From positions 124,001-188,000 of the forward strand of contig OZ243967.1 of the NCBI GenBank assembly GCA_965214695.1: DNA of 64,000 nt. The letters run 5' to 3'. The notes below the pieces were generated by a model that ran no database searches, had not been told where the DNA came from, and worked only from the letters and a program-made list of their open reading frames with translations. The position numbers and the translations under genes are program-made. This DNA is from JAPOXR01 sp965214695. Its GTDB lineage: Bacteria; Pseudomonadota; Alphaproteobacteria; Rhodobacterales; Rhodobacteraceae. Positions 17,539 to 27,010 of the stretch are shown here, piece by piece (positions within the stretch are counted from its first letter, which is position 1; the number at the start of each line of letters is the position of its first letter).

Positions 17539-19542
17539 ATGAGCACCATGGCTGAATCGCGTAACATCGTGATCGACGGTCAGGAGATCTCGGTGCATCC
17601 GGATCTGACCATCCTGCAGGCCTGCGAGCAGGCCGATATCGAGGTGCCGCGCTTCTGCTTTCACGAGCGCCTGTCCATTGCCGGGAACTGTCGGATGTGC
17701 CTGGTCGAGATCGTCGGCGGGCCGCCGAAGCCGGCGGCATCCTGCGCCATGCAGATCAAGGATTTGCGGCCGGGACCCGACGGTACACCGCCGGAGATTC
17801 GCACCCGCAGCCCCATGGTCAGGAAGGCCAGGGAAGGCGTGATGGAGTTCCTGCTCATCAACCATCCGCTGGACTGTCCAATCTGCGACCAGGGTGGAGA
17901 GTGCGACCTGCAGGACCAGGCCATGGCCTATGGCGCAGATTTCAGCCGGTTCCGCGAGCCGAAACGGGCGGCCATCGATCTCGATCTGGGTCCGTTGGTC
18001 GAGACCCACATGACCAGGTGCATTTCCTGCACCCGCTGCGTGCGTTTCACCACCGAGGTGGCCGGCATCAACCAGATGGGCCAGACAGGGCGGGGCGAGG
18101 ATGCCGAGATCACCAGCTATTTGAACCAGACACTGTCATCCAACCTGCAGGGCAACATCATCGATCTGTGCCCGGTCGGGGCGCTGACCTCGAAGCCCTA
18201 CGCCTTTACCGCCCGTCCCTGGGAATTGACCAAGACCGAGACCATCGACGTAATGGATGCGCTCGGCAGCAATATCAGGGTCGATGCAAGGGGTCGCGAG
18301 ATCATGCGAATCATTCCCCGCAACCATGACGGGGTGAACGAGGAGTGGATCAGCGACAAGACGAGGTTCGTCTGGGACGGGTTGCGGCGCCAGCGCATCG
18401 ACCGGCCCTATTTGCGCCGGGAAGGCCGCCTGTCGCCGATTGACTGGCCGGAAGCGCTGGCGGCGGCGGCAAGCGCCCTCGGTGCCTCGAAGGTTGCGGC
18501 GCTGGCTGGAGACCTGGTCCCGGTCGAGTCAGTCTTTGCCCTCGGCCAATTGGTTGACAGCCTCGGCGGTGCCAAGGAGTGCCGCACCGACGGTGCAGCC
18601 CTGCCGGCCGGCAACCGTCCGGCCTATGCGGGAACCGCCTGCATCGAGGATATCGACGCGGCGGCGAGGATTGTCATGGTGGGAACCAACCCCCGCATCG
18701 AGGCACCGGTGCTCAATGCCCGGATCAGGGCGGCATGGGTGGCCGGTGCCAGCGTAATCCGGTTCGGCCAGCCGGCAGAGTTGACCTATGATGTTGCCCA
18801 TCCGGGATCGGATTACGAATCCTTCGGAAAGTTTGTCGAAGAAAACGCCGGCGGAATCGGCGCTGGCGGTATGGTCATCATCGGCTACGGGGCGCTGTGC
18901 GGCCCGGGCGGAGGGGCGGTGCTGGCGGCAGCATTGCGGCTGGCCGAAGGCGGCGCTGGTCTCCTGGTGCTGCATACCGCCGCCTCGCGTGTCGGCGCCA
19001 TGGATGTCGGTTTCACCACCGAAGGCGGGGTGGAGGCGGCGCTGGACGGGGCCGGGACCATCTACAATCTTGGCGCCGACGAGATCGACATCGCCGAGGG
19101 GCCCTTCGTCATCTACCAGGGCAGCCATGGCGACCGCGGCGCTCATCGCGCCGATCTTGTGCTGCCATCGGCGGCCTATACCGAAGAGAGCGGAATCTTT
19201 GTCAATACCGAGGGCCGGCCGCAGCTTGCCGCCAGGGCGACCTTTCCGCCGGGCGATGCCAGGGAGAACTGGGCGGTGGTTCGTGCTGTCTCCGGGGAGG
19301 CAGGTCAGCCACTCCCCTACGATTCGCTCGCCGAATTACGGCAGACCATGTCCGAACAGCTGCCGCATTTGCTGCGGCTGGACGAGATCTTGAGAACTGG
19401 CCGGCAGCTGCTGCCGGATGCGCCGATGCCAACCGGCCCCATCGGCCAGGCGATCGGCGATTTCTACCTGTCCAATCCGATCGCCCGGGCATCGCCACTG
19501 ATGGCCGAGCTGTCGGGAATGGCAACCGGAAGCGGGTGCTGA
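17539..19542 (+). CDS. nuoG: NADH-quinone oxidoreductase subunit G
   Basis: 75-kDa subunit that carries most of the peripheral-arm clusters. 667 residues, close to the alphaproteobacterial norm. Iron-sulfur motifs appear in order: FCFHERLSIAGNCRMCLVEI near residue 38, HPLDCPICDQGGECDLQDQ near residue 112, TRCISCTRCVRFTTEVAG near residue 160, and NIIDLCPVGALTSKPYAF near residue 206. A molybdopterin-oxidoreductase-like domain without cofactor follows. ATG 17539 is chosen by homology to the family start; the frame is open upstream to 17278, inside nuoF. It sits 11 bases after nuoF. Confidence 0.96.
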   Translation: MSTMAESRNIVIDGQEISVHPDLTILQACEQADIEVPRFCFHERLSIAGNCRMCLVEIVGGPPKPAASCAMQIKDLRPGPDGTPPEIRTRSPMVRKAREGVMEFLLINHPLDCPICDQGGECDLQDQAMAYGADFSRFREPKRAAIDLDLGPLVETHMTRCISCTRCVRFTTEVAGINQMGQTGRGEDAEITSYLNQTLSSNLQGNIIDLCPVGALTSKPYAFTARPWELTKTETIDVMDALGSNIRVDARGREIMRIIPRNHDGVNEEWISDKTRFVWDGLRRQRIDRPYLRREGRLSPIDWPEALAAAASALGASKVAALAGDLVPVESVFALGQLVDSLGGAKECRTDGAALPAGNRPAYAGTACIEDIDAAARIVMVGTNPRIEAPVLNARIRAAWVAGASVIRFGQPAELTYDVAHPGSDYESFGKFVEENAGGIGAGGMVIIGYGALCGPGGGAVLAAALRLAEGGAGLLVLHTAASRVGAMDVGFTTEGGVEAALDGAGTIYNLGADEIDIAEGPFVIYQGSHGDRGAHRADLVLPSAAYTEESGIFVNTEGRPQLAARATFPPGDARENWAVVRAVSGEAGQPLPYDSLAELRQTMSEQLPHLLRLDEILRTGRQLLPDAPMPTGPIGQAIGDFYLSNPIARASPLMAELSGMATGSGC

Positions 19543-19548
19543 CAGGTC

Positions 19549-20586
19549 ATGGAAGCCTTCCTGCAAACCGATGCTGGCACGCTGGTGATCGTGCTGGCGC
19601 AATGTGTCGCCATGGTGGCCTTCGTCATGATCTCGCTCCTGTTCCTGGTCTATGGCGACCGGAAGATCTGGGCAGCGGTGCAGATGCGGCGGGGGCCGAA
19701 CGTGGTGGGCGCCTTCGGATTGCTGCAATCGGTTGCCGATGCGCTCAAATACGTGGTCAAGGAAGTCGTCGTGCCGGCCGGTGCCGACCGACCGGTATTC
19801 CTGCTCGCGCCCCTGCTGTCCTTCGTGCTGGCGCTGTCGGCCTGGGCGGTGGTGCCGATGGCCGATGGCTGGGTGCTGGCCAACCTCAATATCGGCATTC
19901 TCTACATTTTCGCCATCTCGTCGCTCGAGGTGTACGGGGTGATCATGGGTGGCTGGGCATCCAACTCCAAATACGCCTTTCTCGGATCGCTGCGGTCGGC
20001 GGCCCAGATGATCTCCTACGAGGTTTCCATCGGATTCATCATCGTCGGGGTGCTGATCTCGGCCGGTTCGCTGAATTTGAGCCAGATCGTGATGACGCAG
20101 GATGGTCCCTACGGCTTCTTCAGCTGGTACTGGTTGCCGCATCTGCCGATGGTCGTGCTGTTCTTCGTCTCGGCGCTGGCCGAGACCAACCGGCCGCCCT
20201 TCGACCTGCCGGAGGCCGAATCCGAACTGGTTGCCGGCTATCAGGTCGAATATTCCTCGACCCCGTTCCTGCTGTTCATGGCTGGCGAATACATCGCCAT
20301 TCTGCTGATGTGCGCGCTGATGTCGATCCTGTTCTTCGGTGGCTGGCTGTCGCCGATCCCGCAGCTTCCCGATGGCGTGCTGTGGATGGTCGGCAAGATG
20401 GCATTCTTTTTCTTTCTCTTCGCCATGGTAAAGGCAATTGTCCCGCGTTACCGCTACGACCAGCTGATGCGGCTTGGCTGGAAGGTGTTCCTGCCGATGT
20501 CGATTGGCTGGGTGGTGCTGATCGGGCTGTTTGCGCAATATTCCTGGTTTGGCGGGTATTTCGTCCGCTGGACGGTCGGAGGATAG
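19549..20586 (+). CDS. nuoH: NADH-quinone oxidoreductase subunit H
   Basis: Membrane subunit at the junction of the two arms, forming part of the quinone chamber. 345 residues with about eight transmembrane helices. The loop YGDRKIWAAVQMRRGPNVVG near residue 34 and the ETNRPPFDLPEAESELVAGY loop near residue 215 are diagnostic. Start ATG 19549, seven bases after the nuoG stop, with ACAGG upstream. Confidence 0.97.
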   Translation: MEAFLQTDAGTLVIVLAQCVAMVAFVMISLLFLVYGDRKIWAAVQMRRGPNVVGAFGLLQSVADALKYVVKEVVVPAGADRPVFLLAPLLSFVLALSAWAVVPMADGWVLANLNIGILYIFAISSLEVYGVIMGGWASNSKYAFLGSLRSAAQMISYEVSIGFIIVGVLISAGSLNLSQIVMTQDGPYGFFSWYWLPHLPMVVLFFVSALAETNRPPFDLPEAESELVAGYQVEYSSTPFLLFMAGEYIAILLMCALMSILFFGGWLSPIPQLPDGVLWMVGKMAFFFFLFAMVKAIVPRYRYDQLMRLGWKVFLPMSIGWVVLIGLFAQYSWFGGYFVRWTVGG

Positions 20587-20590
20587 GATC

Positions 20591-21088
20591 ATGTTCAGGG
20601 GCATCGATTTCACGAGGGCGATCAAATACCTGTTTCTGATGGATTTTCTTGTCGGCATGCGGAAGGGGCTGGGGTATTTCCTGTCGAGCAAGGTAACCAT
20701 CAACTATCCACACGAGAAGGGGCCGCTGTCGCCACGTTTCCGCGGCGAGCATGCACTGCGCAGGTATCCCAATGGCGAGGAACGGTGCATTGCCTGCAAG
20801 CTGTGCGAGGCCATCTGCCCGGCCCAGGCCATCACTATCGAGGCCGAACCCCGGGAAGACGGGTCACGGCGAACCACCCGCTACGACATCGACATGACCA
20901 AGTGCATCTATTGCGGCTTCTGCCAGGAGGCCTGCCCGGTCGATGCAATCGTCGAGGGCCCGAATTTCGAGTTTGCCACCGAAACTCGGGAGGAACTCTT
21001 CTACGACAAGGAACGGTTGTTGGCCAATGGCGACCGGTGGGAAGCCGAGATTGCCCGCAACATTGAACTTGACGCCCCCTACCGGTAA
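20591..21088 (+). CDS. nuoI: NADH-quinone oxidoreductase subunit I
   Basis: 8Fe ferredoxin-like subunit with clusters N6a and N6b. 165 residues. The two cluster motifs are CIACKLCEAICP near residue 65 and CIYCGFCQEACP near residue 104. Before them are the amphipathic KVTINYPHEKGPLSPRFRGE and HALRRYPNGEERC stretches. Start ATG 20591 with GGATAGGA just upstream; the frame reaches back to 20531, inside nuoH, without homology. Confidence 0.96.
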   Translation: MFRGIDFTRAIKYLFLMDFLVGMRKGLGYFLSSKVTINYPHEKGPLSPRFRGEHALRRYPNGEERCIACKLCEAICPAQAITIEAEPREDGSRRTTRYDIDMTKCIYCGFCQEACPVDAIVEGPNFEFATETREELFYDKERLLANGDRWEAEIARNIELDAPYR

Positions 21089-21141
21089 TGGCCGCCATTT
21101 GTTGGAATTGCAGCAGGATTTGACGTGAGGACCCGAACCGG

Positions 21142-21762
21142 ATGGGAATAGCGGCAGCGGCATTCTACCTGTTTTCGGGGCTGGCGATCCTGTCGGGAAT
21201 CGGGGTGGTGATATCCCGGAACCCGGTGCACGCGGTACTGTGCCTGATCATCGCCTTCCTGGCGTCGGCCGGGCTGTTCGTGCTGCAGGGCGCCGAGTTC
21301 ATCGCCATGCTTCTGGTCATTGTCTATGTCGGCGCGGTGGCGGTACTGTTCCTGTTCGTGGTGATGATGCTGGACGTGGATTTTGCCACCTTCCGGGCGG
21401 GCATGGCGCGCTCGGTCCCGGCCGGCATCGTGATCGGCGCAGTGTTGCTCATGATCCTGGGGATCGAACTTGGCGACTGGAAGGTGTCCACCACCGCACC
21501 GTCACAGCTTCGGGCGGCCACACCGGACCTGGCGGAGACCGGCAACATCCAGGCCCTTGGCCAGCTGATCTACACCGACTACGTGTTCCAGTTCCAGGCC
21601 GCCGGCCTGATCCTGCTGGTGGCAATGGTCGGGGCTATCGTGCTGACCCACCGGCGACGGACGGGTGTCAAGCGGCAGGATGTTCTCACGCAAATGTATC
21701 GTGACCCGGCGCGGTCGATCGAGAAAAAGGATCTGAAACCCGGCGCAGAGGCCCGCCGATGA
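21142..21762 (+). CDS. nuoJ: NADH-quinone oxidoreductase subunit J
   Basis: Membrane subunit of complex I with five transmembrane helices. 206 residues. The helix-1/2 region NPVHAVLCLIIAFLASAGLF near residue 33 and the FIAMLLVIVYVGAVAVLFLFVVMML helix (residues about 54-78) are diagnostic. Start ATG 21142, 53 bases after nuoI; the stop overlaps the nuoK ATG by four bases. Confidence 0.95.
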   Translation: MGIAAAAFYLFSGLAILSGIGVVISRNPVHAVLCLIIAFLASAGLFVLQGAEFIAMLLVIVYVGAVAVLFLFVVMMLDVDFATFRAGMARSVPAGIVIGAVLLMILGIELGDWKVSTTAPSQLRAATPDLAETGNIQALGQLIYTDYVFQFQAAGLILLVAMVGAIVLTHRRRTGVKRQDVLTQMYRDPARSIEKKDLKPGAEARR

Positions 21763-22064
21763 TCGGTCTCGGGCATTACCTGGGGGTCGCCGCGGTGCTG
21801 TTCGTGCTTGGCATCTTCGGAATTTTCCTCAACCGCAAGAACGTCATCGTCATCCTGATGTCGATTGAGCTGATGCTGCTGGCCGTCAACATCAACCTGG
21901 TCGCATTCTCGGTTCACCTGCAGGATCTGGTCGGGCAGATCTTCACCATGTTCGTGCTGACGGTTGCTGCCGCCGAGGCGGCGATCGGCCTGGCCATACT
22001 GGTCTGTTTCTTCAGGAACCGCGACTCGATCGCGGTCGATGATGTCAGCCTGATGAAGGGCTGA
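21759..22064 (+). CDS. nuoK: NADH-quinone oxidoreductase subunit K
   Basis: Small proton-channel subunit of complex I. 101 residues with three helices. It contains the conserved sequence NVIVILMSIELMLLAVNINLV near residue 28 with the channel glutamate, and FVLTVAAAEAAIGLAILV near residue 65 with the second glutamate. ATG 21759 overlaps the nuoJ stop (ATGA). Confidence 0.96.
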   Translation: MIGLGHYLGVAAVLFVLGIFGIFLNRKNVIVILMSIELMLLAVNINLVAFSVHLQDLVGQIFTMFVLTVAAAEAAIGLAILVCFFRNRDSIAVDDVSLMKG

Positions 22065-22071
22065 GCGGGTC

Positions 22072-24036
22072 ATGTCGGCGATCATCCTGTTTGCACCGCT
22101 GGTCGGCGCGATCATCTGCGGGTTTGGCCACCGCGTTATCGGCGAGCGGGCCGCCATCATCACCGCCACCGCCCTCCTGTTCCTGGCGGCAGTCCTGAGC
22201 TGGGTGGTGTTCCTCACCTTTGATGGCGATACCCAGCAGATCCGCCTCCTGCGCTTTATCGACAGCGGAACCCTAACCTCGGACTGGTCGATCCGCCTCG
22301 ACCGGTTGACCGCGATCATGCTGGTGGTGGTCACCACCGTCTCGTCGCTGGTACATCTCTACAGCTTCGGCTACATGGACAATGATCCGCAATGGAAGAC
22401 GGGCGAATCCTACAAGCCGAGATTCTTCGCCTACCTGTCGTTCTTTTCCTTTGCCATGCTGGCGCTGGTCACCGCCGACAATTTGCTGCAGCTGTTCTTC
22501 GGTTGGGAGGGGGTCGGGGTGGCGTCCTACCTGCTGATCGGTTTCTACTACCGCAAGCCGACGGCCAACGCCGCCGCCATCAAGGCCTTCATCGTCAACC
22601 GGGTTGGCGATTTCGGCATGGCGCTCGGCCTGTTCCTGCTGTTCCTTCTGGTTGATTCGATCGAATACGACATCATCTTTGCCAGCGCACCCGATTTGGC
22701 CGAGCGGACGGTGCCGTTCCTGTCCTGGGAGTTCAATGCCGCCGAGCTGGCGGCGGTGCTGCTCTTTGTCGGTGCTTGCGGCAAATCGGCACAGCTGTTC
22801 CTGCACACCTGGCTGCCGGATGCGATGGAAGGGCCGACGCCGGTTTCGGCGCTGATCCATGCCGCCACCATGGTGACGGCCGGTGTCTTCCTGGTCTGCC
22901 GGTTCTCGCCGCTGTTCGAATTCGCACCGGTCGCCCTGGCAATCGTGACCGCGATCGGCGTGGCCACGGCCTTCTTCGCCGCCACTGTCGGCCTGGTGCA
23001 GAATGACATCAAGCGGGTGGTGGCCTACTCGACCTGTTCGCAGCTCGGCTACATGTTCGCCGCCGCCGGTGTCGGTGTCTACCAGGCGGCCATGTTTCAC
23101 CTGTTCACCCACGCCTTCTTCAAGGCGCTGCTGTTTCTTGGTGCCGGCTCGGTCATTCATGCCATGCATCACGAGCAGGACATGCGAAATTACGGCGGGC
23201 TGCGGAGCCGGATCCCCTGGACCTTCTGGTTGATGATGATCGGCACCCTGGCCATTACCGGTGTCGGCATCCCGCTCACCCACCTGGGATTTGCCGGCTT
23301 CCTGTCGAAGGATGCCATCATCGAATCGGTCTATGCCGGCAGTGGCAGCGGCAATGTCGCGTTCTGGCTGCTGGTGGCGGCAGCGATGATGACCAGCTTC
23401 TATTCCTGGCGGCTGGTCTTCATGACCTTCTTTGGCGCCCCGCGGGGCGATGCCGCCACACATTCCCATGCCCATGAATCGCCATGGACCATGCTGGCCC
23501 CGATCGCGGTGCTGGCGGTGGGATCGGTGCTGGCCGGGATGGTCTGGTATGGCCAGTTCTTCGGCTACCATGTCGACAAGTTCTTCGGGCCGTCGGTCTA
23601 TATCGGGGCGGGCAACCATGTTCTGGATGCCGCCCATCACGTGCCGAATTGGGTCAAGGTGTCGGCATTCGTCGCCATGCTCGCCGGGCTTGCGGTTGCA
23701 TTGCTGCTCTATGTCTGGCGGCCCGATTTGCCGGCCAGGCTGGCGCAGACCCACCGGCCGCTCTACCTGTTCCTGCTGAACAAGTGGTATTTTGACGAGG
23801 TCTACGAGTTCCTGTTCGTCAGGCCGGCCAAGGCGCTGGGACGCCTGTTGTGGAAGCGCGGTGATCTGGGGCTGATCGACGGGACCTTGCACGCGGTGGC
23901 CATGGGCGCAGTCCCCTACCTGACCCGGCTGGCCATGAAGGCACAGTCCGGCTACCTGTTCCACTATGCATTTGCCATGGTTGTCGGGGCATCGCTGATC
24001 GTTGCCGCGGTGTCGATACTGGGGGCTGGCGGGTGA
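22072..24036 (+). CDS. nuoL: NADH-quinone oxidoreductase subunit L
   Basis: Largest proton-pumping subunit, with the long lateral helix at its C-terminus. 654 residues, about 15-16 helices. Diagnostic stretches include FFGWEGVGVASYLLIGFYY near residue 142, TWLPDAMEGPTPVSALIHAATMV split around residue 250, and VVAYSTCSQLGYMFAAAGV near residue 318. The His-rich loop H-S-H-A-H-E near residue 465 is common in this subunit. Start ATG 22072; the stop overlaps the nuoM GTG. Confidence 0.97.
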   Translation: MSAIILFAPLVGAIICGFGHRVIGERAAIITATALLFLAAVLSWVVFLTFDGDTQQIRLLRFIDSGTLTSDWSIRLDRLTAIMLVVVTTVSSLVHLYSFGYMDNDPQWKTGESYKPRFFAYLSFFSFAMLALVTADNLLQLFFGWEGVGVASYLLIGFYYRKPTANAAAIKAFIVNRVGDFGMALGLFLLFLLVDSIEYDIIFASAPDLAERTVPFLSWEFNAAELAAVLLFVGACGKSAQLFLHTWLPDAMEGPTPVSALIHAATMVTAGVFLVCRFSPLFEFAPVALAIVTAIGVATAFFAATVGLVQNDIKRVVAYSTCSQLGYMFAAAGVGVYQAAMFHLFTHAFFKALLFLGAGSVIHAMHHEQDMRNYGGLRSRIPWTFWLMMIGTLAITGVGIPLTHLGFAGFLSKDAIIESVYAGSGSGNVAFWLLVAAAMMTSFYSWRLVFMTFFGAPRGDAATHSHAHESPWTMLAPIAVLAVGSVLAGMVWYGQFFGYHVDKFFGPSVYIGAGNHVLDAAHHVPNWVKVSAFVAMLAGLAVALLLYVWRPDLPARLAQTHRPLYLFLLNKWYFDEVYEFLFVRPAKALGRLLWKRGDLGLIDGTLHAVAMGAVPYLTRLAMKAQSGYLFHYAFAMVVGASLIVAAVSILGAGG

Positions 24037-25574
24037 ACCTGCTGTCAATCACCATGTTCACCCCGGCGGTGGCGGCGGCAATCATGGTCCTGTTGCTGCG
24101 GGGCGATGACGAGGCGGCGCGACGGAATGTCAAGATCCTGGCGCTGGTGGCAACGACGGCCACCTTCCTGATTTCGCTGTTCGTGTATCTGGGCTTCGAC
24201 CCGGGGAATACCGGGTTCCAGTTCGTCGAGAATGCCGGCTGGCTGCTCGGCCTGAACTACAAGCTCGGGGTTGACGGCATCAGCGTGCTCTTTGTCATGC
24301 TGACCACGATCCTGATGCCGATCACGGTCATTGCCTGCTGGAACGTCACGCACCGCGTGAAGGAGTTCATGGCTGCATTCCTGTTTCTCGAGACACTGAT
24401 GATCGGCGTGTTCTGTTCGCTGGATTTGGTGCTGTTTTACCTGTTCTTCGAATCGGGGCTGATCCCGATGTTCCTGATCATCGGGGTCTGGGGCGGCAAG
24501 GATCGCATCTACGCAACTTTCAAGTTCTTCCTCTACACGCTGCTGGGCTCGATCCTGATGCTGATGGCCATGATCGGGTTGTGGATCGATGCGCAAACCA
24601 GCGACATCGAAATCCTGCTGCGACACGTGGTCTCCCACGAGACCATCGACATTCTCGGTCTCTCAATTCCGGGCGGGCTGCAAACCATCATGTGGTTGGC
24701 CTTCTTCGCCTCCTTCGCGGTCAAGCTGCCGATGTGGCCGGTCCATACCTGGTTGCCGGACGCGCATGTGCAGGCGCCGACCGGCGGGTCGGTGATCCTG
24801 GCGGCAATTCTTCTGAAGATGGGCGGCTACGGGTTCCTGCGTTTCAGCCTGCCGATGTTCCCGGTGGCATCGGACATCCTGGCGCCGCTAGTCATGACCC
24901 TCAGCGTGATCGCCATCATCTACACCTCGCTGGTGGCGATGATGCAGGAGGACATGAAGAAGCTCATCGCCTATTCCTCGGTTGCGCATATGGGTTTCGT
25001 CACCATGGGCATCTTCTCTGTCAACCAGCAGGGTCTCGACGGGGCGATCTTCCAGATGATTTCGCATGGTTTCATCTCGGGCGCGCTGTTCCTGGCGGTC
25101 GGTGTCATCTACGACCGGATGCATACCAGAGCCATTGACGCCTATGGCGGGTTGGTGGTCCGGATGCCGGTCTATGCGCTGATCTTCATGCTGTTCACCC
25201 TGGCAAATGTCGGCTTGCCGGGAACCAGCGGTTTCGTCGGCGAATTCCTGACCCTGGTCGGCGTGTTCAAATACAACAGTTGGGTGGCCGTCCTGGCAAC
25301 CACCGGGATCATCCTGTCGGCTGGCTATGCCCTCTGGCTGTTCCGGCGAGTGGTGTTTGGTGACCTGGTCAAGGAGAGTCTGGCCTCGATTGGCGACATG
25401 AACCGGCGGGAAATCCTGGTATTTGCGCCGCTGGTGGCAATGACGCTGCTCCTGGGGATCTACCCGTCCATCGTCACCGATGTGACCGGCCCCAGTGTCG
25501 AGCAGTTGGTCGAGCAGGTCAACGCCGCCAGCATGGCTGCCGAATTGGCGGCAACAGAGCACCAGGTTGAATGA
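24033..25574 (+). CDS. nuoM: NADH-quinone oxidoreductase subunit M
   Basis: Proton-pumping antiporter-like subunit of complex I. 513 residues. The conserved FFESGLIPMFLIIGVWGG region is near residue 142, HTWLPDAHVQAPTGGSVILA near residue 239, and AYSSVAHMGFVTMGIFS near residue 313. The start is GTG 24033, overlapping the nuoL stop (GTGA). Its own stop overlaps nuoN. Confidence 0.97.
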   Translation: MNLLSITMFTPAVAAAIMVLLLRGDDEAARRNVKILALVATTATFLISLFVYLGFDPGNTGFQFVENAGWLLGLNYKLGVDGISVLFVMLTTILMPITVIACWNVTHRVKEFMAAFLFLETLMIGVFCSLDLVLFYLFFESGLIPMFLIIGVWGGKDRIYATFKFFLYTLLGSILMLMAMIGLWIDAQTSDIEILLRHVVSHETIDILGLSIPGGLQTIMWLAFFASFAVKLPMWPVHTWLPDAHVQAPTGGSVILAAILLKMGGYGFLRFSLPMFPVASDILAPLVMTLSVIAIIYTSLVAMMQEDMKKLIAYSSVAHMGFVTMGIFSVNQQGLDGAIFQMISHGFISGALFLAVGVIYDRMHTRAIDAYGGLVVRMPVYALIFMLFTLANVGLPGTSGFVGEFLTLVGVFKYNSWVAVLATTGIILSAGYALWLFRRVVFGDLVKESLASIGDMNRREILVFAPLVAMTLLLGIYPSIVTDVTGPSVEQLVEQVNAASMAAELAATEHQVE

Positions 25575-27010
25575 TGACCCTGATTGACGCCGGAACTGTC
25601 TTTCCCGAACTGCTGCTGGCGGTGTTCGCAATGGCGGCGCTGATCGTCGGCGTGTATTCACGGGGCCTGCAGGCAACACGGGCCATCGTCTGGGCGACCT
25701 CGGCAGTGCTCATTGCCCTGGCCGGATGGGTGGCCTTCTCACCCGGGATCGACCGCACCGCCTTTGGCGGGACATTTTCCGACGATTTGTTCTCCCGCTA
25801 TGCGAAGGTTGTCATCCTGGCCTCGTCGGGCCTGGTGCTGCTCATGGGCCAGGATTTTCTCAAGCGCGAGAACTCGCTCAAATTCGAGTTCCCGGTCCTG
25901 GTGACCTTTGCCGTGCTCGGCATGCTGGTCATGGTGTCGGCCAGCGATCTCCTGGTCATGTATATGGGCCTCGAATTGCAGTCACTGTCGCTCTATGTGC
26001 TGGCCGCCTATCATCGCAACAGCGCCCGGTCGACCGAGGCCGGGCTCAAGTATTTCGTGCTGGGGGCACTGTCCTCCGGCCTGCTGCTCTACGGCGCCTC
26101 CCTGACATACGGATTTGCCGGAACCACCAGCTTTGCCGGGATTGCCGAGGCCATCGGCAATGATGCCTCGGCCGGGCTGCTCTACGGGCTGGTATTCATG
26201 ATCGTCGGGTTGGCCTTCAAGGTCTCGGCGGCGCCGTTCCACATGTGGGTGCCCGATGTCTACCAGGGCGCGCCGACGCCGGTGACGGCACTGTTTGCCA
26301 CCGCGCCGAAGGTTGCGGCGATCCTGTTGCTGGCCCGGTTGCTGACCGAGGCATTCGGTCCGGCACAGGCGGACTGGCAGCCGATCATCGCCGTGCTGTC
26401 CATCGCCTCGATGTTCCTCGGCGCGGTGGCGGCGATCGGCCAGACCGACTTCAAGCGGCTGATGGCCTATTCGTCCATTGCCCATATGGGATTTGCCCTG
26501 ATGGGCATTGCGGCGGGTTCGGCAACGGGCATCCGGGCAACGCTGCTCTACCTCACCATCTACGTGGCGATGAATATCGGCACCTTTGCCTTCATCCTCT
26601 CGATGCGCCGGGATGGCCACCATGTTGCGGATATCAGGTCGCTCGGCATGTATTCCCGCCAGGCACCGGCCAGGGCGCTGTCGCTACTAATCCTGCTGTT
26701 CTCGTTGGCCGGCATCGTTCCGATGATCGGATTCTTCGCCAAGCTCTACGTGTTCCTGGCTGCCATTGAGGCAGGCTATGTCTGGCTGGCGGTCGGCGGC
26801 GGGATCGCGTCGGTTATCGGCGCCTATTACTATCTCAGGATCGTCTACTTCATGTATTTCGGAACCGAAGACCAGATCCTTGACGATTCCATGCCGGGAA
26901 TTTGTGTTGGCGCGCTGATGCTGTCGGCGGCGATCATGCTGGTCGGCGTCGTAAATCTGTTCGGCGTGACCGGTTATGCCGACTCTGCCGCCGCCGTGCT
27001 CTTCAACTGA
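25571..27010 (+). CDS. nuoN: NADH-quinone oxidoreductase subunit N
   Basis: Third antiporter-like proton-pumping subunit. 479 residues. MYMGLELQSLSLYVLAAYHR near residue 129, FHMWVPDVYQGAPTPVTALF near residue 221, and LMAYSSIAHMGFALMGIAAG near residue 298 are diagnostic. ATG 25571 overlaps the nuoM stop (ATGA); the next codon, 25574, is also ATG. The stop is immediately followed by the birA ATG. Confidence 0.96.
   Translation: MMTLIDAGTVFPELLLAVFAMAALIVGVYSRGLQATRAIVWATSAVLIALAGWVAFSPGIDRTAFGGTFSDDLFSRYAKVVILASSGLVLLMGQDFLKRENSLKFEFPVLVTFAVLGMLVMVSASDLLVMYMGLELQSLSLYVLAAYHRNSARSTEAGLKYFVLGALSSGLLLYGASLTYGFAGTTSFAGIAEAIGNDASAGLLYGLVFMIVGLAFKVSAAPFHMWVPDVYQGAPTPVTALFATAPKVAAILLLARLLTEAFGPAQADWQPIIAVLSIASMFLGAVAAIGQTDFKRLMAYSSIAHMGFALMGIAAGSATGIRATLLYLTIYVAMNIGTFAFILSMRRDGHHVADIRSLGMYSRQAPARALSLLILLFSLAGIVPMIGFFAKLYVFLAAIEAGYVWLAVGGGIASVIGAYYYLRIVYFMYFGTEDQILDDSMPGICVGALMLSAAIMLVGVVNLFGVTGYADSAAAVLFN

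Noticed and set aside
15932..17740. A 602-codon open frame on the minus strand across nuoE and nuoF
   Set aside because: It lies opposite two clear complex I genes, has a low-complexity composition and no family likeness; GC-rich codon bias keeps the opposite strand open.
22273..24048. A 591-codon minus-strand frame opposite nuoL
   Set aside because: Shadow of nuoL, rich in His/Gln/Arg as expected for the complement of a membrane protein gene.
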